A stretch of 40,901 nucleotides of DNA from Pseudomonadales bacterium (GCA_023257655.1 JALRBQ010000096.1:1-40901); one strand, 5' to 3'; positions 8,236 through 17,272 are shown, counted from the first letter of the stretch. The notes: generated from the sequence alone by a model not told the origin. Made by a program: numbers and translations.

Positions 8236-9954
8236 ATGACCCGATGTGAAACCCGCAAATCCGCGCTGAGCCTGGCAATTCTGCTGGCCTGCAATCTCTC
8301 GACTTCGGTCGCACACGCAGATGTTGACGATGCGCGGCGCTGGTTGCCCGAGTTTCAACCCTCGACTCTCAGTAATGACGAGCAGATGGCAGAACTGAAC
8401 TGGTTCATTGAGGCGGCGCGCCCGTTCGTCGGCATGGAGATCAAGGTCGTTTCCGAGACCATCACAACTCATGAATACGAGGCACAGACGCTCGCTCGCG
8501 CGTTCAGCGAGATTACGGGCATTCGCGTGACGCACGACCTGATCGGCGAGGGCGATGTGGTCGAGAAACTGCAGACCCAGATGCAGTCAGGCGAAAACAT
8601 CTATGACGCCTACGTCAATGACTCCGACCTGATCGGCACCCACTTTCGCTATCAGCAGGTGCGCAACCTGAGTGACTGGATGACAGGCGAAGGCGCTTCG
8701 GTCACCTCACCGACGCTGGATCTCGATGACTTCATCGGCATTTCCTTCACCACCGGTCCCGATGGCAAGCTCTATCAACTGCCCGATCAGCAATTTGCCA
8801 ACCTCTACTGGTTTCGCTATGACTGGTTTACCGATCCCGCCATCAAGCAGCAGTTCCGGGATCGCTATGGCTATGAGCTCGGTGTGCCCGTGAATTGGTC
8901 CGCCTATGAGGATATCGCCGAATTCTTTACGAATGATGTCGGTATCATCGACGGCCAGAAAGTCTATGGACACATGGATTATGGCAAGAAGGATCCGTCA
9001 CTTGGCTGGCGTTTCACCGATGCCTGGCTGTCCATGGCTGGTGCCGGTGACAAGGGCATTCCCAATGGATTGCCGGTCGACGAATGGGGCATCCGGGTCG
9101 AGGGTTGCAGTCCGGTGGGCTCAACCGTCGAGCGCGGTGGCGCCACCGATGGCCCGGCGGCCGTCTATTCCCTGACTAAATACGTGGACTGGCTGCGTCG
9201 TTATGCGCCTCCGGAAGCAGCTGGCATGGTCTTCAGTGAGGCTGGACCAGTGCCGGCACAGGGCAACATCGCCCAACAGATCTTCTGGTACACGACCTTC
9301 ACCGCAGACATGGTCGCCCCGGGACTGCCTGTGATGAATGCCGATGGCACCCCCAAGTGGCGCATGGCTCCCTCGCCACACGGTGCCTATTGGGAAGAGG
9401 GCATGAAGCTGGGTTACCAGGACACCGGTTCCTGGACGCTGATGAAATCCACGCCCACCGACAGGGCGCAGGCCGCCTGGTTGTATGCCCAGTTCGTGAC
9501 GTCGAAGACGGTGTCGCTGAAGAAGAGCCACGTGGGCCTGACGATCATTCGTGACTCCGATATCCGTCACCAGAGTTTCACCGACCGCTCTGCCGAACTC
9601 GGCGGTCTTGTCGAGTTCTACCGCTCCCCGGCCCGCGTGCAATGGACACCGACCGGCACAAATGTGCCCGATTATCCACGCCTTGCGCAATTGTGGTGGC
9701 AGAACATCGGCGATGCTTCCTCCGGCGCGAAGACTCCGCAGGAAGCGCTAACCGCGTTGGCGGTTGCCCAGGAACGGCTGATGCAACGCCTCGAACGCGC
9801 GGGCGTGCTGGGAGAGTGCGGGCCGCGACTAAGTGAGCCGCGCAGTCGCGAATACTGGCTGAGCCAGCCTGGCGCCCCGAAACCGAAGCTCGCTAACGAG
9901 AAGCCGACGCCGATCACGGTCGATTATGATGAACTGGTGAAGAGCTGGCAGTAA
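8236..9954 (+). CDS. glpV: ABC transporter solute-binding protein, GlpV-like
   Basis: This is a 572-residue periplasmic binding protein, longer than the usual 400-450 for sugar-binding proteins but of the size I expect for the GlpV type. The Sec signal peptide spans residues 1 to about 29, cleaved near AHA-DVD. Family 1 extracellular solute-binding features include TLARAFSEITGIRVTHDLIG, and GENIYDAYVNDSDLIG. The long C-terminal part (SWTLMKST, then QAAWLYAQFV) closes the fold. ATG 8236 is preceded by AAGGAG at 8224-8229; the open frame to 8122 overlaps the DUF2160 gene and is not used. It should deliver substrate to the permeases at 1870-3578. No glpK or glpD is in the window, so glycerol as substrate is an inference. 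Confidence 0.85.
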   Translation: MTRCETRKSALSLAILLACNLSTSVAHADVDDARRWLPEFQPSTLSNDEQMAELNWFIEAARPFVGMEIKVVSETITTHEYEAQTLARAFSEITGIRVTHDLIGEGDVVEKLQTQMQSGENIYDAYVNDSDLIGTHFRYQQVRNLSDWMTGEGASVTSPTLDLDDFIGISFTTGPDGKLYQLPDQQFANLYWFRYDWFTDPAIKQQFRDRYGYELGVPVNWSAYEDIAEFFTNDVGIIDGQKVYGHMDYGKKDPSLGWRFTDAWLSMAGAGDKGIPNGLPVDEWGIRVEGCSPVGSTVERGGATDGPAAVYSLTKYVDWLRRYAPPEAAGMVFSEAGPVPAQGNIAQQIFWYTTFTADMVAPGLPVMNADGTPKWRMAPSPHGAYWEEGMKLGYQDTGSWTLMKSTPTDRAQAAWLYAQFVTSKTVSLKKSHVGLTIIRDSDIRHQSFTDRSAELGGLVEFYRSPARVQWTPTGTNVPDYPRLAQLWWQNIGDASSGAKTPQEALTALAVAQERLMQRLERAGVLGECGPRLSEPRSREYWLSQPGAPKPKLANEKPTPITVDYDELVKSWQ

Positions 9955-10011
9955 GTCGGCAGTAAAGCACTGAATCCAACAAAAACTACAGATGATTCAC
10001 AGGAGAGCGCC

Positions 10012-11427
10012 ATGCAGACAATGAGCGACCGCACACGGCCCAAGCTTTCGAGCCAATTTCTCGGACTCGCGTTCGTGTGCGTGAGTGGCTTCGCCACCGC
10101 CGCAGTCCCCGCAGCGACAATCACCGGACCGATCCCGGTCGAACCACATCCGTCACTGAATGCGATCTACAGCGCGTCGGCTATCGAACTCACCGCCAAT
10201 GGCTATGTCGAAGAAGAGTACTTCATCGAAGGCACCGGCAATCGCTACACCACCAGTGCGATGGAAACCGGCAGCGTCATTGACTCCGGTCATCGCTACC
10301 GCACTCGCCTGATCGTGCGGCGTCCGACAGATGCCAGCAAGTTCAACGGCGTGGTCGTGGTTGAGTGGATCAATGTCACTGGTGGTCCGGACAAGGACAT
10401 CGACTGGTGGCAGTCCGGCGTACATCTGGTGCAGAACGGCTATGCGTTCGTAGTTGTCTCGGCACAGCAGATGGGCATCGACACCATGAAGGAATGGAGT
10501 CCACAACGCTACAGCAGTCTGGATATCACCCACGACGGCATGGTGGCTAACGACGACCTGTCTTATGACATCTTCTCGGCCGTTGGGCGCGCCATTAATC
10601 GCATCGGCGAAGCGACCCCGGCCGGACAGGTCGACATTCTCAACGGCCTCAAAGCTGAACAGATCATCGCCACGGGCCATTCGCAGTCTGCGAGTCGACT
10701 CGCGACTTACCTCAACTCTGTTCATCCATTAGAGCCGATCTATGATGGCGTAATCGTGCATGGCGGTGGTGGTCGCATCCGTGACGATCAGGACGTGAAG
10801 ATCTTCAAGCTGATGGCGGAGACTGACATGCCGCGTCGTGCCGCCGAGCCACAGCCCGCCAGCGCCAACTTCCGGCAATGGGAAGTCGCCGGCGCCTCCC
10901 ATGTCGACATCGCCTTCGAGGTCGAATACGCCCGCGTCCGCAACCTGCGTGAAGGCTTGCCGATCGCCGCCGCCGCCGCACGTGACCCCGGCTGCGAACT
11001 GCCGGCCCACAGTCGCGTGCCCTTCCGGGATGTCATGGACGCTGCCTTCGAGCACATGGTGACCTGGATTCGCGATGATGTACCCCCTCCGACAGCGGAG
11101 CCTTTGCAGGTGGCACACATGATGCCGGAGCTGGAATTCGCGCGGGACGAGCGCGGCAATATCCTTGGTGGCATTCGGCTGGCTGAGCATGCCGTTCCCA
11201 CGGCGCGCAATACCGGCATGAACAACGGCAGCAACCGCTTCTGCTTCCTGTACGGTTCACACGAACCCTTCGATGCAGCCACCCTCAAGGCGCTGTACCC
11301 GAATCATTCGAGCTATGTCGCGGCCGTTCGCGCCGTCGCCGAACAGAATGTCCGAGATGGCTATATTCTGCCCGAGGCTGCCGAACGCACCATACGCGCG
11401 GCCGAAATGTCTAACATCGGCCGCTAG
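10012..11427 (+). CDS. Secreted alpha/beta hydrolase, Abhydrolase_10-type
   Basis: The 471-residue protein has an N-terminal Sec signal (residues about 12-31) and an alpha/beta-hydrolase fold. The nucleophile elbow is GHSQS with serine 224. An acidic residue and the histidine in VAGASHVD probably complete the triad. The GVVVVEWINVTGG segment and the DDLSYDIFSA region are typical of the 'alpha/beta hydrolase domain' family (Abhydrolase_10), whose substrates are mostly unknown esters or lactones. ATG 10012 follows AGGAG at good spacing; ATG 10021 is an alternative. It lies 57 bases after the binding-protein gene, and its stop overlaps that of the opposing MFS gene by four bases. Confidence 0.8.
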   Translation: MQTMSDRTRPKLSSQFLGLAFVCVSGFATAAVPAATITGPIPVEPHPSLNAIYSASAIELTANGYVEEEYFIEGTGNRYTTSAMETGSVIDSGHRYRTRLIVRRPTDASKFNGVVVVEWINVTGGPDKDIDWWQSGVHLVQNGYAFVVVSAQQMGIDTMKEWSPQRYSSLDITHDGMVANDDLSYDIFSAVGRAINRIGEATPAGQVDILNGLKAEQIIATGHSQSASRLATYLNSVHPLEPIYDGVIVHGGGGRIRDDQDVKIFKLMAETDMPRRAAEPQPASANFRQWEVAGASHVDIAFEVEYARVRNLREGLPIAAAAARDPGCELPAHSRVPFRDVMDAAFEHMVTWIRDDVPPPTAEPLQVAHMMPELEFARDERGNILGGIRLAEHAVPTARNTGMNNGSNRFCFLYGSHEPFDAATLKALYPNHSSYVAAVRAVAEQNVRDGYILPEAAERTIRAAEMSNIGR

Positions 11428-12746
11428 TCCGTCTCGCTTGCAACATCGGCGACGGCACTGGCTGCCGGCGCCGGGCGCAGATGGGCAGGTGGCCCCGGTT
11501 CATCGAAACGGAAGCGGGGGAGCCCAGCCCGCCACGTCACCTGCAGATTGCAGTGGCGCCTGAGGTAACGCAAACCTACCGCCACCGCCAGGAAACAGGC
11601 AGTGGCCCCGGTCAACAGGGCCCAACGTGGTCCAAAGGTATCGGCTATCCAGCCCACCAGAGGCGCGCCGACTGGGGTGCCTCCCAGCGCTACTGACAGG
11701 AACAGGGCAATCACTCGCCCCCGCATGCCAGGCTCGGTCCAGAGCTGGAGCGCACCATTGGACGTCGTCGTAAAGCTCTGTGCTGACAAGCCCACGCACA
11801 CCAGCACTACCGCGAATGGCCAGAAACTCGGCATCACCGCCGCCACCGCCAGTCCCAATCCAAAACACAGCGCCGCGAGAATCAGGATGCCGATACGAGG
11901 CGCCTCGCGGCGAGCCGCGAGCAGGGCACCAGCAACCGATCCGATCGCCATCATCGAGGTGAGCAAGCCGTATTCACTGGCGCCGGCGTGGTACACCTTG
12001 ACCGTCATGGTGGCGATGAAGATCGGGAAGTTCACGGCAAAGGTACCGATCAGCAAGAGCATCAGCAGAACAGTGGACAGATCGGGACGGTTCAACACAT
12101 AGCGAAAGCCGGCTACGAATGAACCCCGACTGGCCGCCGCCCGCTCGCGGGGCGTGATCTCGTCCAATCGCAGCAGTCGCAAGGCCCACAGGACGGCGAC
12201 GAAGGACGCCGCGTTGAGCAGGAATACCCAACCCGAACCGATGGCGCCGATCAGCACTCCGGCAATCGCCGGGCCAATCATGCGCGCGGAATTGAACGAG
12301 GTGGAATTGATGGCGACCGCGTTGGAGAGCTCGCTGGCGGGTACCAGCTCCGAGACAAAGCTGAGCCGGGTGGGCGAATCAAAGGCCGTGACGCAACCGA
12401 GTCCGAAGGCAAACACGTACACGTGCCACAGTTCAACCAGGCCGGTCAGCGTGAGCAAACCCAGCCCCAGAGCCAGCAGTCCCATGATGGTCTGTGTCAC
12501 GAACAGCAATTTGCGACGATCCAGCGAATCGGCGGCGGCACCGGTGAAGGGCAACAACAGCATCTGCGGCCCGAACTGCAGACCCATTACAATGCCTACA
12601 GCGGTGGCATTGTGATCGGTCAGCTCCGTGAGGACGATCCAGTCCTGCGCCACACGCTGCATCCACGTGCCGATATTGGAGACAAACGAACCCGCTGCCC
12701 AGACGCGATAGTTGAAGACCTGCAGCGATCGAAACGTGCGTGACAT
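11424..12746 (-). CDS. MFS transporter, EntS-like (MFS_3) exporter
   Basis: A 440-residue protein with about twelve helices. It starts SLQVFNYRVWAAGSFVSNIG and continues TWMQRVAQDWIVLTEL, the hallmark N-terminus of the MFS_3/EntS family that exports siderophores or drugs. The A-motif loop appears as AADSLDRRKLL, and FDSPTRLSFVSELVP matches the family. It is the last gene of a close-packed minus-strand run, 26 bases after the SRPBCC gene, so export of a product handled by the upstream oxidoreductase cluster is possible but unproven. Confidence 0.87.
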   Translation of the reverse strand: MSRTFRSLQVFNYRVWAAGSFVSNIGTWMQRVAQDWIVLTELTDHNATAVGIVMGLQFGPQMLLLPFTGAAADSLDRRKLLFVTQTIMGLLALGLGLLTLTGLVELWHVYVFAFGLGCVTAFDSPTRLSFVSELVPASELSNAVAINSTSFNSARMIGPAIAGVLIGAIGSGWVFLLNAASFVAVLWALRLLRLDEITPRERAAASRGSFVAGFRYVLNRPDLSTVLLMLLLIGTFAVNFPIFIATMTVKVYHAGASEYGLLTSMMAIGSVAGALLAARREAPRIGILILAALCFGLGLAVAAVMPSFWPFAVVLVCVGLSAQSFTTTSNGALQLWTEPGMRGRVIALFLSVALGGTPVGAPLVGWIADTFGPRWALLTGATACFLAVAVGLRYLRRHCNLQVTWRAGLPRFRFDEPGPPAHLRPAPAASAVADVASETD

Positions 12747-12773
12747 GGTGGTGTCCGGAGATCCCCGAGGGGC

Positions 12774-13208
12774 TTATTTGGCGAGGAGCTGCGCCAGTTT
12801 GTTGCAGCGCTGAGTCCACAACTTCTTGATGCGATCGGCCTCGTCCCCGAGCGCCGCATCGAGTGTCAGCACGAGTCGCACATGAGTGCAGTTATCGAAG
12901 GCCTCGAAGCGGGCGAGTACCGTCGATTCGGGACCCTCATTCTCGCGCCAGCTGAACTCCAGCCTTACCGGTCGATCGATGACGTGATATTCGCCGGTGA
13001 TGGCGACGGGTTTGCCACCGCGCGTGACGCGAAAGTCGAAATCACCTTTGGGTCGTACCTTGTTATTCAGCTCGACGAGGGTTTCGCTTTGTAAATCCGT
13101 GTTGAACATCCAGCGTCCGACGACGGCTGGAATCAACCAGGAGTCGAAGACGCGCTCGGCGGGCGCTTCGATGGTCTTGCTGAGGGAACGTTTGATGGAA
13201 GTACTCAT
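12774..13208 (-). CDS. SRPBCC / AHSA1-like domain protein
   Basis: A 144-residue cytoplasmic protein of the START/Bet v1-like AHSA1 family. It starts with SLSKTIEAPAERVFDSWL and has the typical GEYHVIDRPVRLEFSW and THVRLVLTL strands ahead of the long C-terminal helix. The fold has a hydrophobic cavity that binds small ligands; no specific function can be read. It sits between the cytochrome gene (29-base gap) and the MFS gene (26-base gap) and is probably co-transcribed with them. Confidence 0.82.
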   Translation of the reverse strand: MSTSIKRSLSKTIEAPAERVFDSWLIPAVVGRWMFNTDLQSETLVELNNKVRPKGDFDFRVTRGGKPVAITGEYHVIDRPVRLEFSWRENEGPESTVLARFEAFDNCTHVRLVLTLDAALGDEADRIKKLWTQRCNKLAQLLAK

Positions 13209-13238
13209 GGGTGTGCAGACGGCCAGCAGTCAGGTGAT

Positions 13239-13607
13239 TCAGTTAGGATAAGGGTTCGCAGGCATCAGGTCAGCGGCGAGATTGGGACGACGAGACACTG
13301 CTCTGGGGCCATAGTTTGCTGCCAGATAATCGAGTATGCCGGATTCGATCTCGCCTGGCAGCTCCGGCAGCCCCTGGGTATCCTGCATCCAGCGAATGCG
13401 ACTGAGCCACACGGCACGGTCGCCGGCATTCTGGGTAATGAGTTGCGTCGAATGGCAGGCGGTGCAGTTCGCCTGCACCAGTTGCCAGCCCGGTTCCATG
13501 ATCAGTCCGGTAACGCGGTCGGACTCCTGGGCTGAACTTGGCAGTGCCGAGACGCCGATCGCCGTGAGCACGACGCAGAACAGACAGGTGTGCAGCAGTG
13601 CGCGCAT
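13239..13607 (-). CDS. Monohaem c-type cytochrome, SorB-like
   Basis: A 122-residue secreted protein with a signal peptide ending near SSAQ (residues 24-27). A single haem motif, CTACH, is at 48-52, and IRWMQDTQGLPEL at about 71-83 supplies the likely axial methionine, as in SorB-type sulfite dehydrogenase cytochromes. Its start shares one base with the stop of the molybdopterin oxidoreductase (TGATG), so the two are translationally coupled. The cytochrome should take electrons from the Mo subunit and pass them to the respiratory chain. Confidence 0.87.
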   Translation of the reverse strand: MRALLHTCLFCVVLTAIGVSALPSSAQESDRVTGLIMEPGWQLVQANCTACHSTQLITQNAGDRAVWLSRIRWMQDTQGLPELPGEIESGILDYLAANYGPRAVSRRPNLAADLMPANPYPN

Positions 13608-14848
13608 CAGACAACCTGCACGGCAACGCGGTGGCAGGCGTTATTCAGATAGCCACGGGGATTCCAGCCCGGCACGACCATGGGCTGGGATCGTCCCCGG
13701 TCATCCATCGCTCGTGCCCAGATTTCATAGTAGCCTTTCTCCGGGAACTGGACCCAGCTCTGCCAGTTCTGCCAGGCCAGGCGATTGGCCGCGGGTTGCA
13801 GGGCAGTAGGAAGCCAGGTAGCCCCGAAATCGATGGAGAGGAACACGGCACTGATCTGGTTGTCACCAGCCCAGGCGTGACCGCGAATATCCAGCCGCTC
13901 ACGCAAGTTATGTGTGATGCCCGAGGCGGGAAAGCTGACCAGCGACTTCACCGGCATCGACTCGATGATGCGCATATCGCTGTCGGGCACTCGGGTGCCC
14001 GGCGCTACCGGATAGGCGGGCATGGTGTAGGACGGGGCAAGCATCTTCTCGCCATCGTGTACCTGATTCCGCACCACCAGTCGCCGCAACCATTTGCCGG
14101 ATACCGATCCGGGCCAGCCTGCGCACACGAGTCGCAGGGGGTAGCCATTATGCAAGGGAATGTCTTCACCATTCATGGCCCAGGCGATCAGAGACTCTGG
14201 CTCCAGCGCCTTGGCAATCGGGACGCCCCGGGAAATCGTATCCAGGCTCGCATCTCCACTCAAATGTGTATCCGCGCCGTAGTAACCGACATAGACGGCG
14301 TCGCCGTTAATGCCGCAGTACTGCAGGACATCGCGCAGACGCACGCCCGTGAAACGGGGGCAGCCGACAGCACCCACCGACCACTGGTTGCCGCTGGCTG
14401 CCGGGCTGAATTCACCGCGACCATTGCCACCGCATTCCAGTTGTAATTGCAGGGTAATAGTTTCGAAGCGCTGCTTCAGATCGGCGATGCTGAAACTCGT
14501 CGGGCGCTCACACGATTCGCCGCTGATCTCCAGTCGCCAGGTAGCGGGGTCGACGTTTACCGGTGGCACACCATTGTTACGGATAAACATATAGCGATTG
14601 GGGGTGACGGCATCATCCAGCAGATGGGCCGGAGTCTCGGCGTTCAGCGGGCGATCGCCCAGGATAATCAAACCCTCCTTGCCGTCGATTGCTGCCTGAT
14701 TCGCCGCGTAGGCCACCGGTGCGAGCCCGCGGGGCAGCAGGTGACCGAAGGGCACGGCCATGCCGAGGGCTGCGGCCAGGCTCACCTGGCCACTCCTGCC
14801 CAGGAATTGCCGACGACTCAGAGTGTAAGGGTTATCCTGGTTGGTCAT
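13607..14848 (-). CDS. Tat-exported molybdopterin oxidoreductase, sulfite-oxidase family (SorA/SoxC-like)
   Basis: This 413-residue periplasmic enzyme begins with a Tat signal (SRRQFLG at 11-17, hydrophobic stretch to about 35, cleavage near AYA). Residues about 85-270 form the Mo-cofactor domain. The cysteine at 139 in LECGGNGR is the expected Mo ligand of the sulfite oxidase family. The C-terminal Mo-co dimerisation domain ends with YEIWARAMDDRGRSQP and WNPRGYLNN. The neighbouring cytochrome makes this a SorAB-like pair. Sulfite is the default substrate, but SoxC-like relatives act on other sulfur compounds, and this gene has no other sulfur gene beside it. The product of the secreted gene upstream may be related. 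Confidence 0.85.
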   Translation of the reverse strand: MTNQDNPYTLSRRQFLGRSGQVSLAAALGMAVPFGHLLPRGLAPVAYAANQAAIDGKEGLIILGDRPLNAETPAHLLDDAVTPNRYMFIRNNGVPPVNVDPATWRLEISGESCERPTSFSIADLKQRFETITLQLQLECGGNGRGEFSPAASGNQWSVGAVGCPRFTGVRLRDVLQYCGINGDAVYVGYYGADTHLSGDASLDTISRGVPIAKALEPESLIAWAMNGEDIPLHNGYPLRLVCAGWPGSVSGKWLRRLVVRNQVHDGEKMLAPSYTMPAYPVAPGTRVPDSDMRIIESMPVKSLVSFPASGITHNLRERLDIRGHAWAGDNQISAVFLSIDFGATWLPTALQPAANRLAWQNWQSWVQFPEKGYYEIWARAMDDRGRSQPMVVPGWNPRGYLNNACHRVAVQVV

Positions 14849-14872
14849 GGGTAGGCAGGCTCCGCAGTCAGG

Positions 14873-15871
14873 CTATTGCCGCTCATCGAGACGTGCACCG
14901 GCGAGGACACCAGGCAGCGAATAATTGCCCTCGTGACACGCGTATTCATACAACCGGTCGCTTGTCAGATGCATGGGAATCTCGGCCGAGAAAGACTGGG
15001 CGAAGGTGTCCGGATCTTCCACGGTAAAGCTGTAGTTGATCGTGGAATCAGCGACGCGAGTGAAACGCTCGGTCACGCGCATGTTCTGTGATGAGTTGCG
15101 GAATTGCTGGAGTGAATTGAAACGGCTGGTTTCCACCACGAGCGTGTCTCCCTCCCAATGCCCGATGGAATCTCCCATCCACGGCTGCATCACCTCTGGC
15201 AGGGGCTCGCCGTCCACGCGAATAATGCGGGCATCATGCACCATCTCCACCAGAATCATTACATAGCCGGGTGACTGCACAATCTGATAATGATTGTTAT
15301 AAAGAATTGGCAGCATGGGTGGTCCGCTGCTGGAACCGAATGAGAGCAGACAACGTTCGGGCAGTGGGCGAGATTCGGGGCCGTCGAAACTGCCGCGCCC
15401 ATCGCGTTCGGCGCGAGCAGCGGCAATGCGGGTTTCGGCGGCTGGAGTGTAGGCGGGTAACTGACCGTTGGCCGGATCGATAATGAGCGAGCTGCGGTAT
15501 TCGCCGTTGTAGCGGGCGACCTCAGTGCCATCGTCGAACCAGAAATTGTTGTAACTGTCGGCGAGATCAATCTGGCCTTTGGTTGGGGCCTCGCGGTTGG
15601 GATCGCTGGGCTGGTCAGCGGCCTCGGTAAAGGCGGCTACTTCCCGTTCGAGTTGCAACGCCTCCTCGCGGTCCAGTATCAGCTGGTTGCCGTAGCTGGC
15701 AGGGCGTGTCAGCGGAGTGATGGTGTTGTTGGTCCAGATGCCCTGAAGGTCAGGCGTGCCATCGGCGAGCCGGGGTACTGCATAGGTGTCTGTCTGGGCA
15801 TTGAGGCTTCCGCCCAGGCCTAACAGCAGTAGTGCGATCGGTATTTTTCTCATTTTTCGTGGGGCTGACAT
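14873..15871 (-). CDS. Secreted protein of unknown function ('PDLQGIW' family)
   Basis: About 332 residues with a Sec signal from MRKIPIALLLLG to about SLNAQ. The mature start PRLADGTPDLQGIWTN is the recognisable mark of a family common in environmental Proteobacteria and Acidobacteria. A later GDSIGHWEGDTLVVET segment and the C-terminal YEYACHEGNYSLPGVL complete it. No catalytic function is known to me. GTG/ATG options exist upstream, but ATG 15871 is preceded by GGGAG at good spacing and directly precedes the signal peptide. It is 24 bases upstream of the molybdoenzyme gene and probably in one operon with it. A shorter relative lies at 30054-30770. Confidence 0.72.
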   Translation of the reverse strand: MSAPRKMRKIPIALLLLGLGGSLNAQTDTYAVPRLADGTPDLQGIWTNNTITPLTRPASYGNQLILDREEALQLEREVAAFTEAADQPSDPNREAPTKGQIDLADSYNNFWFDDGTEVARYNGEYRSSLIIDPANGQLPAYTPAAETRIAAARAERDGRGSFDGPESRPLPERCLLSFGSSSGPPMLPILYNNHYQIVQSPGYVMILVEMVHDARIIRVDGEPLPEVMQPWMGDSIGHWEGDTLVVETSRFNSLQQFRNSSQNMRVTERFTRVADSTINYSFTVEDPDTFAQSFSAEIPMHLTSDRLYEYACHEGNYSLPGVLAGARLDERQ

Positions 15872-15989
15872 TGTGAACTCCCATGCGCCTTGGGCCGTGA
15901 TCGAATCGCCATGAGAGTAGCAAATTTGCCGATGGCCTAAAAGCACAAGCTGCGTCTACGCCGGTGATTCTGTGGCGCTTTGTGGCCGT

Positions 15990-16775
15990 TCAGTGCGGTT
16001 TCTGCAGTCGCAGCAGAAAGCGGTCGGTATTCCGGTTGAGTCGCGGATCGAAAATGCTGCGACTGTGATCGTCCGCGGGTGCGCGCAGCAATTCACTGGA
16101 TTCGACGATAAAGCCAGCCTGTTCCGCCAGATCGATCGCCTGTTGGGTCTGCATTCGGTGCATGGCGCGATTGTTGCGACCGGCAATGCCGATGTGATCG
16201 GTGATGCCGATGACCCCACCGGGCTTCAGCAGGCGTTTCAGGGTCTGCAACATCTCCATCGCCCTTTCCGGATTCGGGTTGTAATAGTCGTGCAGGGTTT
16301 GTGCGACGATCACCGCATCGAGGGAGCCGTCGGCGAGACCGATCTCTTGCAGAGGCTTCACGATGTGGGTGACGTTGGTGAGGTTGCCCTGACGAATCTT
16401 GTTATCGAGAGCCTCGCCCTGGGTGATTTCCTGGCGATCTTCCTCGAAGCGAAGGCCTCGCGGTGTGTTCTGGGCATACACCTTGCCAGTGGGTCCCACC
16501 GCCTTGGACAGGATGAAGGTGTAGTAACCGCCGGCTGCGTAGAGATCGAGCACGGTCATGCCGGTGTCGACACCAAGGAAATCCAATACCTCGACCGGTT
16601 TGCGCGCCTCGTCCCTGACGAAATCCGTGACCTCACGATCGGGACCAGAGATCGCGCGACGCAAGGCCTCCTTGTCCAGAGCCAGACCTGGTCCTGGCAA
16701 AGTGAGCACGGCGGCCAGCGCCGCGAGCTGCAACTGGTGTCGAGTCGATCCGGGGAGTTGGGCAAAGAATTTCAT
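15990..16775 (-). CDS. Exported methyltransferase-like protein (COG4798 type)
   Basis: A 261-residue protein with a Rossmann-like class I methyltransferase fold. Motif I reads MTVLDLYAAGGYYTFILS, and DAVIVAQTLHDYYN is in the motif IV position, followed by LKRLLKPGGVIGITDH. Residues 1-32 look like a Sec signal peptide (QLAALAAVLTLPGPGLA). S-adenosylmethionine is not thought to be available in the periplasm, so either the leader is a membrane anchor or the protein is not a working methyltransferase. The motif I glycine pattern (AAGGYY) differs from the classical GxGxG. The open frame extends to 16880 but ATG 16775 starts the signal. It lies 47 bases after the DUF2214 gene. Confidence 0.75.
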   Translation of the reverse strand: MKFFAQLPGSTRHQLQLAALAAVLTLPGPGLALDKEALRRAISGPDREVTDFVRDEARKPVEVLDFLGVDTGMTVLDLYAAGGYYTFILSKAVGPTGKVYAQNTPRGLRFEEDRQEITQGEALDNKIRQGNLTNVTHIVKPLQEIGLADGSLDAVIVAQTLHDYYNPNPERAMEMLQTLKRLLKPGGVIGITDHIGIAGRNNRAMHRMQTQQAIDLAEQAGFIVESSELLRAPADDHSRSIFDPRLNRNTDRFLLRLQKPH

Positions 16776-16822
16776 ATTGTATAGGGTAGTTGTTATTAAA
16801 ATTATTGTTATTAAATTTTTTG
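16776..16822. repeat. AT-rich spacer with TTGTTATTAAA repeats
   Basis: The 47-base spacer between the DUF2214 and methyltransferase-like genes is almost pure A and T, in sharp contrast to the flanking genes. The 11-mer TTGTTATTAAA occurs twice (about 16789 and 16805), followed by a T-run and TTGTTATG. It could supply an UP-element or promoter for the downstream minus-strand gene, or be a low-complexity scar. No protein is encoded. Confidence 0.5.
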
Positions 16823-17272
16823 TTATGAAGGCAGACCAATGCCGCGCGCCATGAGAAAGGCCAGCACAGGCAGGATGCACAGCACAACCAGTTCGATTCG
16901 CAGCAGCACAATCAGGTGTCTTGGCATCACAATTGTCTCGGCAGTCGATTTTCGATGCTTGATAAAGAACAGGGTCGGGAAGAGGGAGAGTAAACCGATC
17001 AGGGCGAACAGGGCGACCTTGAGCAGGAAGACGGGGTTATTCGTGTAGAACTCACTGGGCTTGCCCACGACGAACCAGAGCAACAGTCCGAACAACAGAA
17101 CGAAACCCGCTGAGGCCCCATAGGCGGCATCAACCTTCGCGAGATTGCGGGCATCCTCTCCCGAAATTGTTGGTTTGCTGGCGATGTTCTCAATGACAAT
17201 CGTGCCTGCCAGCACGAAGATTGCGAGGAAATGCAGATAGCGAAACAGGACGTAGGTCATGGGTTGCATCAT
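16823..17272 (-). CDS. DUF2214-family membrane protein
   Basis: A 149-residue inner-membrane protein with four predicted helices (about 7-27, 52-70, 82-103 and 121-143). The opening TYVLFRYLHFLAIFVLAG and the central KVDAAYGASAGFVLLFGL match DUF2214, a four-helix family sometimes likened to CopD or cytochrome b561 folds because of the conserved histidine in the first helix. Function is unknown. Three in-frame ATGs (17272, 17269, 17260) precede the first helix, none with a clear ribosome site; the true start may be 17260. It heads the minus-strand run that continues to 11424. Confidence 0.75.
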   Translation of the reverse strand: MMQPMTYVLFRYLHFLAIFVLAGTIVIENIASKPTISGEDARNLAKVDAAYGASAGFVLLFGLLLWFVVGKPSEFYTNNPVFLLKVALFALIGLLSLFPTLFFIKHRKSTAETIVMPRHLIVLLRIELVVLCILPVLAFLMARGIGLPS

